From contig NC_080177.1 in NCBI RefSeq assembly GCF_950295315.1, positions 77,717,096-77,781,095 on the forward strand: 64,000 bases of DNA. The letters run 5' to 3'. Position 1 is the stretch's first letter; every line of letters begins with the position of its first letter. Of this stretch, positions 20,523-30,734 are shown in pieces. The position numbers were made by a program, and so were the translations under genes. Below the pieces are notes generated by a model. That model saw only the letters and a list, made by a program, of their open reading frames with translations. It was not told where the DNA came from and ran no database searches. Origin of the DNA: Erinaceus europaeus (taxonomy: Eukaryota; Chordata; Mammalia; Eulipotyphla; Erinaceidae).

Positions 20523-20609
20523 CCCTCCCTCCCTTCCTTCCTTCCTTCCTTCCTTCCATTTCTTTCCTTTCCTTTCCTCTTTTCTTTCTTTCTTTTTCTC
20601 TTTTTTTCT
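20523..20609. repeat. (CCTT)n/(CTTT)n tract
   Basis: CCTT repeats grading into TTTC repeats at the tail of the following minus SINE. Confidence 0.92.
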
Positions 20610-20725
20610 TTTTACCAGATTACTGCTCAGCTCTGGTTTATGGTGGTGTGTGGGATTGAACCTGGGACTTTGGAGCCTCAGACATGAGTGTCTTTGCAGA
20701 ACCATTATGCTGTCTTCTCCGGCCA
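20610..20725 (-). mobile_element. SINE family B
   Basis: Minus copy with TACTGCTCAGCTCTGG and GGGATTGAACCTGGG. Confidence 0.9.
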
Positions 20726-20837
20726 TACCTGCCAACTCTGGGACATCAGGCATGAATGTTTGGTGTGTCACCTCTGCATTAACAGGCCTGGTGTCTGTAC
20801 AATGAATCTACAACTCTTGGTGTCCATCCCCCCACCC

Positions 20838-20900
20838 CAATTATTTACTTATCTTTATTCGATAGGACAGAGAGAATTTGAGAGGGGATCAGGAGATAGA
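20838..20900 (-). mobile_element. SINE fragment, tail side only
   Basis: ATCTTTATTCGATAGGACAG then AGAGAATTTGAGAGG is the 3' part of a minus A or D copy cut off by the L1 sequence that follows. Confidence 0.6.
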
Positions 20901-20904
20901 AGAT

Positions 20905-21478
20905 CATACTCCATGAATAGCTCAAGTCATTCTGAGAAAGAAGGGAAGACAGTGTAGGCACCGCCCTCTCAGCTTGAGTTTATAAAGCAGTGGCAGATAC
21001 ATCACCGTGGTCTCGGAATAAAAATGGACACGTGGGTCAGTGGAACAGAGTCTAGAGTCCAGCAATAAGCCCCCCCACACACAGCCACCTGCTGTATGAC
21101 AGAGGGGCCAAAACCGTTCAGTAGGGGTAAAGGTCTCCTCAACAGCTGGTGCTGGGACAACTGGGCAGCCACAGGCAGAACAGTGAAACTAGACTTGACC
21201 ACCACTCACCACCAAGCACCAAAATCAAGTCAAAATGGACCAAAGACCTGAATGCTAGGTCAGAAACTGAAATTTATAGAAGAAAGTATTGGTGAAACTT
21301 TGCAGAATCTTCATGTTAGTGATGTCTATGCTTGAATCTTCAAGCAGATGAGCGTGGACTACACGACACATCAGATTTGAAGCTTCACAGCAAATGCAGA
21401 CAGACTCACAGGGATGACCAAGCAACCCAGAAACGGGAGAAGATACTTGCACATCACGCCTTCTTTCCACTTGTCTTC
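20905..21478 (+). mobile_element. L1 ORF2 fragment
   Basis: Plus-strand L1 ORF2: CAGTGGAACAGAGTCTAGAG, GGTGCTGGGACAACTGGGC, ACCAAAGACCTGAATGC and AACGGGAGAAGATACTTGC are in the correct order. Multiple stops break it. Both ends are truncated. Confidence 0.88.
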
Positions 21479-21743
21479 TGGAAGATGTCCAAACCAAGTT
21501 TGTTTAGTGGATTGGCCTTCTCCCCCAGCGCCGCCCCCTTTCTTATCAGTTTATTCAGAACAAGACTGTTGCATTGTTTGTGGTGCTATCTACAATCATT
21601 CCCTTTTACTGTGTGTTTCTGGGCCTCGTGTGTACTATTCTGCCACTCCCAGGCTGATATTGTCCTTCTCTTTTACTCAAAGATTGGATCAGTAACTGAA
21701 AAGATCTCTATATTTAGCATTTTATTTCCTTGAAAAATTCCAG
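21479..21743. other. unique intronic DNA
   Basis: No repeat or gene recognised. Confidence 0.5.
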
Positions 21744-21868
21744 ACTTGGGCTGTAAGCAACTACTTTTGGGAAGAGGACCAGTGCAGCTGCAGTTGCAAC
21801 CCAAGGTCTCGGCCACACCTGAAGGTGGAATATCGGTGGGCCAGCGACCCTCAGATACCTCAAGACAG
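21744..21868 (+). other. NUMB: candidate noncoding (5' UTR) exon of NUMB
   Basis: A repeat-free, GC-richer 125-bp stretch ends at CAAGACAG followed by GTGAGTG, a near-ideal 5' splice site, and begins after ATTCCAG, a weaker acceptor with a TTTTATTTCCTT tract upstream. It has no open frame, which fits a 5' UTR exon on the gene's strand. The support is splice-site shape alone, so this stays a low-confidence prediction. Confidence 0.3.
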
Positions 21869-21955
21869 GTGAGTGCAAAGTATCCTGGGAGAGGATAAAA
21901 TGCATTCTTGACTGTAAAATATATGTCAGAATCACAGTGGTGAATTTAGGGTGAT

Positions 21956-22126
21956 TTTTTTTTTCTTTTGTGCATTTTCCAAATTATATTCATTTATTCT
22001 TAGAGAGCCAGACAGACCACAGCACCGAAGCTTCCTTCACTGGTGTGGGGGCTGGGCTCAAACCCTGGGATGCAGGCATGACAAAGCAGTGCACTCACTG
22101 TCCAAGTGAGCCATTTCGCTGGCTTC
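21956..22126 (-). mobile_element. SINE family G
   Basis: CCACAGCACCGAAGCTTCC, GGGGGCTGGGCTCAAACCC and CAAGTGAGCCATTTCGC. Confidence 0.7.
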
Positions 22127-22155
22127 CAACTTTTATTTTATCTTCTATTACTTTG

Positions 22156-22276
22156 TTTAATTTTACCAGGACACTGCTCAGCTTTGGATTATGGTAGGGC
22201 AGAGGATTGGACCTGGGACATCGTAGCCTCAGGCATGAGAGTCTTTCTGCATAGCCATTATACGCTACCCCCCCAC
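22156..22276 (-). mobile_element. SINE family B
   Basis: Minus copy: CCAGGACACTGCTCAGC and GGATTGGACCTGGGAC. ACTTTTATTT on both sides is a possible short TSD. Confidence 0.88.
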
Positions 22277-22284
22277 ACACTTTT

Positions 22285-22600
22285 ATTTATAAGTTACATA
22301 CTACAGTTGAATATTGGTGCAGAACAAACCACCCTAAACTTAATGGTTTAAAGCATACTGATGATTAGTGTGCTCATGCATCTGCATTTTGAGCTCACTT
22401 GGTGGGCCAGCTAGTCTTGGCTAGCCTGTGCTGTGACGTGGAATGGCTGAAGGGTGGGGACTAGGAATTGGGCTTATTGAAGACTTGCCTGCTTATGCCT
22501 GTGTCTGGTGGTTAATGAAGGTATGGGACGTGAGCATCTCTGGATTTTCATGTCTGGCGGTGCTGAAAACGGTCTCCTGTGGATAGCAAGGGATGACTGA
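22285..22600. mobile_element. ancient repeat, family not assigned
   Basis: CAGAACAAACCACCCTAAAC and TTAATGGTTTAAAGCA resemble a common old eutherian repeat that I cannot name with certainty. Confidence 0.4.
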
Positions 22601-22609
22601 CAGAAGTTA

Positions 22610-22836
22610 AGGTGTTGGGGCATCAGAAGTTGTATGAGATCACTATGCGGGGTTCATGCCCCAACTGCATTGTGCAAGGACCTGGATTTAAGCCTCCCGT
22701 CCCCACGTGCGGGGGGTGGGGGGGAGCTTAACAAGCGGGGAAGCAGTGCTGCAGGTGTCTCTCTCACACCCCTCTCAATTTCTGGCTGTCTCTATCCAGT
22801 AAATAAGTAAAGATAATTAAAAAAAAATTTAAAATA
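22610..22836 (+). mobile_element. SINE family D, diverged
   Basis: TGCATTGTGCAAGGACCTGG, GAAGCAGTGCTGCAGGTGTC, then CTGTCTCTATCCAGTAAATA and an A tail. A GC-rich GCGGGGGGTGGGGGGG insert sits in the core. Confidence 0.85.
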
Positions 22837-22964
22837 AAAACTCTGTTCCTAAGCAGTAGTAACAAACAACCTTGTGTTCCCAGTCCTTGCTTAGCCTGCC
22901 GCCCTAGTGGGTTCCCCACATCCTGGGGCCCCACGGAGGGACAGGCAGGCCACCCAACTACAAA

Positions 22965-23270
22965 TACCAAAACAGACAAGTTTATTGGGTTCAGACTACA
23001 AGTCATGGGGCTTAAAGACCTCTGTGAGCTTGTCAGTTTTCTTCTCTGCTTCGCTTTTGGCCTGTTCTGAAATCTTATACGCTGTTTTTTCTTCTGGTAA
23101 AGCATCCTGGCCTTTTCCTTTCTTTTGTCCTCCAAGGAGGCTGTTACTACCTAGTACTTCCAGCCCACCTCATGACACAGGCGCCTCAGAATGGCCAGCC
23201 TTCTCATAGACGTCAGATGCACAGCATTGAAGGCAGCCGGCACTGCTAGCTTTCTCTTGTCATAGGGAGA
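22965..23270 (-). pseudogene. RPL13A: RPL13A processed pseudogene, 5'-truncated
   Basis: In reverse this reads the C-terminal third of 60S ribosomal protein L13a: YDK, then [15 protein letters not shown], an in-frame stop, then LEDKRKEKARMLYQKKKQR and, after frameshifts, TEVFKPHDL. The homologous stop is at 22991-22993, directly followed by an AATAAA signal (22981-22986), as in the parent mRNA. There are no introns and the first two thirds of the gene are absent, which fits incomplete reverse transcription. No A tail or TSD is clear. It is not functional. Confidence 0.9.
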
Positions 23271-23570
23271 CAAAATGAAAAGACTTATCATTGGCTATGC
23301 TTTTCCGGCCTTTAAATATTATTGCACATGCAAATTCATATGTATACAAATATATATTAATAGAACTGTGTATACAATTTCATAACTTGCATTTTTTCAT
23401 TTAAACAATTTCTACCCTATTCCCATGTTGGCAGACTTGCTGTATCACCTTGTAATAGGTGCATGTTAACCCATTTCATGGCTCTTAAGTTATCTAATCT
23501 ATTTTGAGGCATTTATATTATTTTGTTTGTTTCATTTACTATACTTGGTGCAGCTTGTCAGTCAAGCCTA
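23271..23570. other. unique AT-rich intronic DNA
   Basis: Nothing recognised. Confidence 0.6.
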
Positions 23571-23583
23571 TACTTTGATTAGA

Positions 23584-23886
23584 GGGAGTCGGGCAATATT
23601 GCAGCGGGTTAAGTGTAGTTGCTGAAAGCACAAGGACCAGTGTAAGGATCCCGGTTCAAGCCTCCGGCTCCCCACCTGCAGGGGAGTCGCTTCACAAGCG
23701 GTGAAGCAGGTCTGCAGGTGTCTGTCTCTCTCTCCCCTTCTCCGTCTTCCCCTCCTCTCTTCATTTCTCTCTGTCCTATCCAACAACAATGACATCAGTA
23801 ACAACAACAATAATAACTACAACAATAGTGAAAAAACTAGGGCAACAAAAGGGAAAATAAATAAATATAAAAGAAATTTAAAAAAA
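23584..23886 (+). mobile_element. SINE family A with 13-bp TSD
   Basis: Plus copy between TACTTTGATTAGA repeats (23571-23583 and 23887-23899). The A box is degraded (CAATATTGCAGCGGG). Confidence 0.95.
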
Positions 23887-23911
23887 TACTTTGATTAGAA
23901 AAGCTAGAGGG

Positions 23912-24069
23912 GTGGTCTGGGAAGTGGCGTAGTGGATAAAGCACTGGACTCTCAAGCAGGAGGTCCTGATTTCAATCCCCGGCAGCACATGTGCCAGAGT
24001 GCTGTCTGGTTCTTTCTCTCTCTCCTCCTATCTTTCTCATTAATAAATAAATAAAATCTTTAAAAAAAC
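23912..24069 (+). mobile_element. SINE family C with 12-bp TSD
   Basis: Best copy of the family. A box TGGCGTAGTGG, B box ATTTCAATCCC, then GTGCCAGAGTGCTGTCTGG (short hairpin) and a tail holding repeated AATAAA followed by TCTTT. AAAGCTAGAGGG at 23900-23911 and 24070-24081 is the TSD. AATAAA plus a pol III terminator is the signature of 'T+' SINEs. Confidence 0.95.
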
Positions 24070-24081
24070 AAAGCTAGAGGG

Positions 24082-24403
24082 ATTACATTCTTGCTTCCTT
24101 TGTGAAACTCAGTTTATAGAAATTTGCATGTAGTTACGATCTACTTCCTTTCATTTTTGTTGTTGCAGTCTGTTTTCTGCCTGGGTTATAGAGCAGATAT
24201 TAACACTTCATTTTATAAAGACAACATCTAGCTGCTGATGCTTTAGGACTTAGTTAAGAGATTTTCCACTTGGCCATGGAGACTCTCTCCTTTCACTTTG
24301 GCAAGACCAGGATGAAAGAATAGTGCAAGTGTGAAATGTAGGGCTACATTAACTATCACTGCTCTTTCAGTAAAGATAATACTATATTTTAATTTTAGGG
24401 AAA
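24082..24403. other. unique intronic DNA
   Basis: Nothing recognised. Confidence 0.6.
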
Positions 24404-24532
24404 CTTTTTTTTTCTTTCTCCTCCACTGCTCACTTAGCTCTGGTTTATGTGATGTTGGGGATTGAACCTGGGGCATTCAGTGCCTCAAGAATGAAAGTCT
24501 TTCTGCATAACCATTACGCTATCTCTCCAGCC
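24404..24532 (-). mobile_element. SINE family B
   Basis: Minus copy: CACTTAGCTCTGGTTTATG, GGGGATTGAACCTGGGG and CATAACCATTACGCTATC. Confidence 0.88.
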
Positions 24533-24678
24533 TTGAAATTCTTAAATGGATAAATTCACTTTATTTTTATAATGTTAATCATTTTAATTGTAGACCGTTG
24601 AAAAAGTAAAACCATAAAGGTTTTTTTTTTTTTTTTTGTACAAAGATAGCTGTTACTACTTTTTGCCTTATCATTTTA

Positions 24679-24808
24679 TTTTATTTTTTTAATTTCTTTA
24701 TTGGGGAATTAATGTTTTACATTCGACAGTAAATACAATACTTTGTACATGCATAGCATTTCCCAGTTTTCCATATAACAATACAACCCCCACTAGGTCC
24801 TCTGCCAT
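24679..24808 (-). mobile_element. L1 3' end, very short copy
   Basis: TTTCTTTATTGGGGAATTAA to CAATACAACCCCCACTA is nearly the same as the 3' end of the L1 at 60260, but only about 130 bp are present, so reverse transcription stopped early. Confidence 0.9.
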
Positions 24809-25054
24809 CTCATTTTAGATGTTCTTGTAAGTGGTGTGTTTGAGCCAGCTAGCTCTGATACCCAAGCTGACAATTACACAAGCCTAATTCAACGATAGCT
24901 TGATACTAGCTGTGGTAGTCGTAATATAAAGCAGAGCTTACCCTCCCTGCCTAGTTTATCTTAGAGCAAATTTGCTAGCACACAACTGCATATACACACA
25001 AAATCAATAAAAACATACCTACTTCAGTCACATTAGGAAAGCCACTATCTAGAT
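24809..25054. other. unique intronic DNA
   Basis: Nothing recognised. Confidence 0.55.
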
Positions 25055-25250
25055 CACTGGTTCTTACTTAGTGTTTTCCTTGGACCCAACAGCATCAGTG
25101 TTGCTTGCAGATTTCTCAGAAGTACAAAAATTTTACCTCCACTCAGACCATCAAAATCATAAAATCTTCTATTGGAACCTAGAAATCAATTATCTTATAA
25201 ACTCTGTAGGTGGTTTTGATGCATGCCACAGCTTGAGAACCACTAATATT
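25055..25250 (+). mobile_element. MER5A-type DNA transposon relic
   Basis: The ends CACTGGTTCTTA and CTTGAGAACCACTAAT, plus AACAGCATCAGTGTTGC and TTTTGATGCATGCCACAG inside, match the hAT-Charlie nonautonomous element MER5A in order and length (about 190 bp). Confidence 0.85.
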
Positions 25251-25433
25251 GATGTAAATTATCTGGTTGGTCTGATAATAGTCATATAATAAATTCCTAG
25301 AAATGTGTTCCTTTAAAAGTCTTTAGAAATGAAAGGCTATAAACTGAGTAGGAGTTGTGGTGGCAGCCTTTTTGATGATCTTTTGCTGTAATCTTGCTGA
25401 AGGGATGGTTGGGGCTATGATAGAATTAGGTTT

Positions 25434-26395
25434 CTACATTTTTGTCCTGCTTTCCATCTTACTGCATTTCAGCCACCAAGTGACAGATGATGCTAGGATT
25501 TCATCCTGACTTCCCTGGGCAGATGACCTCACCAATGTGTCCTGAAGTCTCACCTCTCCAGAGCCCTGCCCCAACATAGAAAGATAGAAATAGGCTGGGG
25601 GGTATGGATCCACTTGCCAATGACCATGTCCAGTGGAGAAGCAATTACAGAAGCCAGAATTCCTACCTCTGTACCCCAGAAGAATTTTAGTCCATACTTC
25701 CAGAGGGGTAAACGACAGGGGAAGTAAAGCCATAGGTCTCTGTACTCCCATCCAACCAGGATCTGAAGCATTTGTCACCAGGAACCTTTTTTTTAAAAAA
25801 AATATTTATTAATTTATTCCCTTTTGTTGTCCTGTTTGTTGTAATTATTGTTGTTGTTATTGATGTCGTCGTTGTTGTTGGATAGGATAGAGAGAAATGG
25901 AGAGAGGAGGGGAAGACAGGGAGAGAAAGATAGACATCTGCAGACCTGTTTCAATGCTTGTGAAGTGGCTCCCCTGCAAGTGGGGAACCGGGGGCTCGAA
26001 CCGTAACACCGTGTGCGCTTAACCCACTGCGCTACCACCTGTCTCCCCAGGAATCTTGTTTTTATACCATCAATGAAAGGAAAGCAAATCTGGAAATCAC
26101 TAGAGGAAGCCAGGCACTGTTGCTCTTCTCTACTGATAGAGAAAAAAGGAAAGACACTTGGAAGTAGTCATAGGTCTAGGGGTGAATCAGAAAGGAAGTG
26201 AAAGCAGGACCTTTGAAAAATGGGGGAAATATAAGCATACAGAGATACAGATAGTGACACAGTCAGCCCGTATCGGTGACCTTGGGAGAACCACTGCAGT
26301 TTCCAGTGGAGGGGATGGGACACAGAACGCCAGTGGGAACTGTATGGAATTATATACCCCTATTACAATACAATTTTGTAAATCAATATTAAATC
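25434..26395 (+). mobile_element. family F repeat, 3' part, split by a SINE
   Basis: Plus orientation. GGAGAAGCAATTACAGAAGC and TGTCCTGAAGTCTCACC are reverse complements of phrases at 10105-10360 and 47543-47730. The end, GTGGGAACTGTATGGAATTA to the A/T-rich stop near 26395, resembles the 3' end at 48283-48376. A family A SINE interrupts it at about 25787-26046. Confidence 0.6.
25787..26046 (-). mobile_element. SINE family A inside family F
   Basis: Minus copy. CAGGAACCTT on the left and CAGGAATCTT on the right are a TSD with one change. The B-box side is shortened (GAACCGTAACACCGTGTGCG). Confidence 0.9.
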
Positions 26396-27046
26396 ACTAA
26401 CGAAAAGAAGAATTAGGTTTCTGTGGTAACAGATCCTGGGTGCAGATTTCAGAAGTTTCACCTAGCAGCAGAGTTAGATGGGGAGTGAGGCATTAGTACT
26501 GACTCTAGGAAGACAGACAGATCTGACTTCACCAGTCTACACCTGACTGCTAGCAAACAAATCTAACCCTTTCAGCTTTTAAGGGCACTGTCTACCCTGC
26601 TCCTTTGCCTGCCCACACAGCCTGCCAGATTCTGTTCTCTGCCCGCCCAACTAGAGTTGAAAGCTTCCTTTTAGACTCAAACCCACAGTGATGGCAGCCT
26701 AGTGACTACTGAGCTGTTCTCATATCAGCCTCCTGGTCACAGCTTCAGTGCTGTATCCTCTGTCAAGCACTTGTGACAGCGAACTGCTGCTGCCATGCAG
26801 GCTAGCTCAGGTGCAGAGCCCTAGCTCAGGTCTGCATGGAGCAGCAGACATAAGGAGAAGACAGCAAATTACCCACACTGGTGAGTTAAGAGAAGAACTT
26901 GCACAAAACTGCATATTCTGTGGGTAAACTTCCTAAAGACGCCAGCAGTTCTAAAGATGGTCCTTGAAGTGAGAATCTCAATGAAGAAAATGTTAACCAA
27001 GAAAAAGTAGAAGACATAGGATGAGTATTAATACGAATCATGAAAA
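26396..27046. other. unrecognised intronic DNA
   Basis: No gene and no clear repeat. A short near-tandem GCTAGCTCAGGTGCAGAGCC / CTAGCTCAGG is at about 26810-26832. Confidence 0.5.
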
Positions 27047-27172
27047 GGGGGTCCAGGGAGGCGGCACTGTGGACAAGGCGTTGGACTCAAGCATGAGGTC
27101 CCGGGTTTTCTTCCCCATATCTTGTATGTCCGAATAATACTCCAGCTCTCTCTTGTGAATAACAATCTTTTA
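27047..27172 (+). mobile_element. SINE family C
   Basis: Head AGGCGGCACTGTGGACAAGG, GAGGTCCCGGGTTTTCTTCC. Confidence 0.8.
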
Positions 27173-27210
27173 TGAACAACCATAAATCATAGCGAAAGAA
27201 TACTGACCTT

Positions 27211-27477
27211 GAGGGAGTCAGGTGACAACGCAGAGGATCAAAGCTCACGTGGCGCAAAGTGCAAGGACCGGTTGAAGGATCCCAGTTCAAGCCCCCAGAT
27301 CCCCACCTGCAGGGGAGTCGCTTCACAAGCGGTGAAGCAGGTCTGCAGGTGTCTATCTTTCTCTCCCCCTCTCTGCCTTTTCCTCTCTCCATTTCTCTCT
27401 GTCCTATCCAACAACGATAACTACAACAATAAAAAACACAAGGGCAACAAAAGGGAATAAATAAATTAATTAAAAAG
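27211..27477 (+). mobile_element. SINE family A with TSD
   Basis: Plus copy between TACTGACCTT repeats (27201-27210 and 27478-27487). Confidence 0.94.
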
Positions 27478-27636
27478 TACTGACCTTAAAAAATACAATA
27501 AAAGTAACCAGTAAAAAGGGAAGAGCTAAAACAAATGTATTAGATAATAATGTAATAGATACTTATGAGGCTTATGGGACAACTTGAAGAGAAATATTCC
27601 CGTGTTGGGGGGGCCACAGGGAGAAGAGCGTTCAGA

Positions 27637-27666
27637 GATGGAGCAGTGGATAAAGCATTGGATGCT
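27637..27666 (+). mobile_element. SINE family C head fragment
   Basis: TGGAGCAGTGGATAAAGCAT is the C head; the rest is missing and L1-like sequence follows. Confidence 0.5.
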
Positions 27667-27689
27667 AAAATATACTAAAATATACAAGC

Positions 27690-28130
27690 ATTGTACTATC
27701 ATACTAATTTTTAATGCAGTATCATTTAATAACCAAGATGTGGAAATAACAAGTGTCCATGACTAGATGAATGAACAGAGAAATTGTGTTGTGTAATCAC
27801 ACCTTGATTGACACAAAGCACATTTTGAGAAACTTATGAGGCTATGGGACGTGATGTTAGCTGAGTTCGTTATTGTGTGACTATCAGAGTGTAATAGTCA
27901 TGTTGATGGTCTAGTCTACACAGTTAATTAGGCCTGTTGGGTCACCTTCATATATGTGATCTGTTGTTGGTCACAAGGCTATTTGCTGCATGACCACACA
28001 CAGACTAGGATATATTTGACCATCAAAAAGAATAAAATCTTGTGTGATGCTAAATGAAATGAGTCAGAGAAGAAGACAAGTACTGAAAGATCACTTTTAT
28101 ATGCCGACTGTAAAATAGCAAACTCATCGA
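27690..28130 (+). mobile_element. old L1 ORF2 3' fragment
   Basis: ACCAAGATGTGGAAATAACA, CAAGTGTCCATGACTAGATG and AAATGAAATGAGTCAGAGA follow L1 order; strongly diverged and interrupted. Confidence 0.65.
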
Positions 28131-28990
28131 TAAGCAGGACTGACTGGTGAGTGTTTGAGGCAGGTGGTGATGAAGTGTGGGAGAAATGGATGAAGTGGAG
28201 GTCACAACTGCAGCTTATCTTCAATTCTAGCCAACCTCCTACTTTTCCACCACACGAGAGGATAGCTCCAAATCCTGACTGGTTTGACCATTTCATTTGC
28301 CTTAGAATGCCATAAAGATCTTCTTCTAACAAATTGTACAGTTTCCCTTCTGTGTGTCTATCCTCCACTGCCCTCACTTATAAGCTTTCTCACCAAGGTA
28401 GTGGAACTATTAATTAACAGCATAGCCCCTACCCTCATGTAAACAGAAATTTAGAGGTCAGAGAACTATTTAGGATGGCACCACCCATCCCGGGTAATGT
28501 AGAGCTGCCCTTAGCTAATTGTGAGACCATATGGAATGGCAGTACATCTAAGAGGCAGTTTACTACCTTAGCAAAATATGGGTATGGTTTCTGATCTTAG
28601 AGAGCAAAATGGCTTTATTAGAGGAAATGCCACATCTCATTCATGCCTTTAGACAAGGAAATACAAAGGCCTGCTTTTAGGAACATTGCTACTGATAGTG
28701 CCAATATTTTAGGAGGAGGGAAAAGATGCCAGCAAAAATTTGTGACACCGTTTGGCTTATATAGCCAACAGGCCTGGAAGTACTTTATTTAATAAAGGCT
28801 TTTATTAGGTTAGGAGCTAGAGTTTACAAGTAGTGCTGAAAAGGATAATATAGGCAGTTTGCCATTTTTTTTTTTTGGACCTGATTAGTGGCACTCAGTG
28901 TTTTCTCATTTTGATTTTTTTAATTTTTTATTAAAGAGCAGTCTCACATACTAAAATTGGCCGTAACTCTTAACCTTTATCCTTCAATAA
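28131..28990. other. unrecognised intronic DNA
   Basis: No gene or named repeat seen over about 860 bp. Confidence 0.5.
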
Positions 28991-29241
28991 CTTTTTTTTT
29001 GCCTGTAGGGTTATCGCTGGCGCTCGGTGCCAGCACTACAGATCCACTGCTGCTGGTGGCCATTTTTTTTTCATTTTATTGGCTAGGACAGAGAATTGAG
29101 AGGGGGGAGAGAGAGACATTTGCAGACCTGCTTTGCCACTTGTGAAGCGTCTCCACTGCAGGTGGGGAGCTGGGGCCTCAGACGTGGGTGCTTAGTTTAG
29201 TACTATGTATGCTTAACAAGGTGTGCCAGCCCCTGGTCCCC
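28991..29241 (-). mobile_element. SINE A-long, diverged
   Basis: Minus copy with a mutated cassette (GCCTGTAGGGTTATCGCTGG) and a shortened body. Confidence 0.85.
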
Positions 29242-29692
29242 AATACCTTTTTTCCCCTACAGTGAGTGCTGTGGACTCAAATCAAGCAGTTAATTTTAAG
29301 ACATTAATAAATGCTTATACTTGTGATTGACTTAGTGTAAGATTGCTGAACTTTCGCATTATGCAGCCTTGAAATCTCCAGATAATTCAAACAGTCACTA
29401 TTTTTTCCTTTTATCTACAGAGTTTATATTCCTGACCTGAATTGCTAGTTCTCGGAGTTACTGCTCTGGGAAAAAGAAAAAAAAAAAAAACTTTGGCGTT
29501 GAAATAATAGCTCCTTTATTCTTTGTTGTTTCATCTTACCTTTCACTTGAGTATGGCAGCTTGGATAGCTACTTAACTGTTGTCAAATCTCCTAACTTGT
29601 GTGTCTTTCAGTTTTCTTCTCTGCACAGCTGAGCTTTAAAAAAAAACTCTCATAATATTATTGTTAGGGTTACTATAACGCACAGTTCACAT
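29242..29692. other. unique intronic DNA
   Basis: An A-rich run (29471-29490) and nothing else recognised. Confidence 0.55.
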
Positions 29693-29806
29693 AGGCAGAG
29701 CACTGGTCAGCTCTGGCTTCTGGTGGTGCAGGGGATTGAATCTGAGACTTCTGGAGCCTCAGGCACAAGTCTCTTTGCATAACTATTATGCTACCTACCC
29801 TATCCC
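29693..29806 (-). mobile_element. SINE family B
   Basis: Minus copy with GAGCACTGGTCAGCTCTGGC and GGGATTGAATCTGAGAC. A near-tandem AACTGATAAATTCTTTT / AACTGATGAATTCTTT follows at 29807-29839. Confidence 0.9.
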
Positions 29807-29839
29807 AACTGATAAATTCTTTTAACTGATGAATTCTTT

Positions 29840-30172
29840 ACAATTTCTAAAAATATTTACAGATACTTAATGAGAGAGAAAATAGAATATCATTCTTGCA
29901 CATAGGTGCCAGGAGTTGAATTGAGGGTCCCTCTCCCCCTCCCCTCCCCCTCCCCTCTCCCCCTCCCTCTCCCCCTCCCCTCTCCCCCTCCCTCTCCCCC
30001 TCCCCTCTCCTCCTCCCCTTCCCTCCCCCTCCCCTCTCCCCCTCCCCTCTCCCCCTCCCCTCTCCTCCTCCCCTCCCCTCCCCCTCCCCTCCCCCTCTCC
30101 CTCCCCAAACCCCTCCCCCTCCCCCCATGTGTGGGGCCTCACACATGGAATACTCCCCACCTACTGAACCAC
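29840..30172 (-). mobile_element. SINE family C disrupted by a C/T expansion
   Basis: Left part AATATTTACAGATACTTAAT to CCAGGAGTTGAATTGAGG and right part CACACATGGAATACTCCCC to CTGAACCACTTCTC correspond to the two halves of a minus C copy. Confidence 0.65.
29929..30125 (+). repeat. (CCCCTCTCC)n pyrimidine expansion
   Basis: About 197 bp of pure C and T, in CCCCCTCCCCTCT-like units with internal copies. The sense strand is C-rich, so the template strand carries dense G runs. It creates a false 240-residue Pro/Ser/Leu frame. Confidence 0.96.
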
Positions 30173-30195
30173 TTCTCATTACAAAGTAGCTTTTT

Positions 30196-30544
30196 GGGAG
30201 TCGGGCGGTGGCGCAGTGGGTTAAGCGCAGGTGGCGCAAAGCGCAGGGACCGGCGTAAGGATCCCGGTTCGAGCCCCTGGCTCCCCACCTGCAGGGGAGT
30301 CGCTTCACGGGCGGTGAAGCAGGTCTGCAGGTGTCTGTCTTTCTCTCCCCCTCTCTGTCTTCCCCTCCTCTCTCCATTTCTCTCTGTCCTATCCAACAAC
30401 AAAGCAACGTCAACAATGGCAATAATAACCGCAACGAGGCTGCAACAACTAGGGCAACAAAAAGGGGGGAAAATGGCCTCCAGGAGCGGTGGATTCATGG
30501 TGCAGGCACCGAGCCCAGCAATAACCCTGGAGGAAAAAAAAAAA
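30196..30544 (+). mobile_element. SINE A-long with 13-bp TSD
   Basis: Complete plus copy with A box TGGCGCAGTGG, B box GGTTCGAGCCC and cassette arms CCTCCAGG/CCTGGAGG. AAAGTAGCTTTTT (30183-30195) and AAAGTAGTTTTTT (30545-30557) flank it. Confidence 0.96.
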
Positions 30545-30734
30545 AAAGTAGTTTTTTTTTTTTTTTTTTTGATAGCCACCTGCATACATACCAAATCCAG
30601 TGCTTTATTCCCTCACACAATGCCATGAATTAGGATATGGCTTTGTGTATCTATTACTGAAGAGAAAACCGAGTCTGAGGTTGGTTTAAAAGTGGCCTAC
30701 ATTAGTGCAGAAAAGAGTTTGAATGTGGACATTT

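Noticed and set aside
29906..30628. A 240-residue open frame, the longest in the window
   Set aside because: It is a C/T repeat followed by an A-long SINE. Composition is Pro/Ser/Leu-rich and it has no gene-like features.
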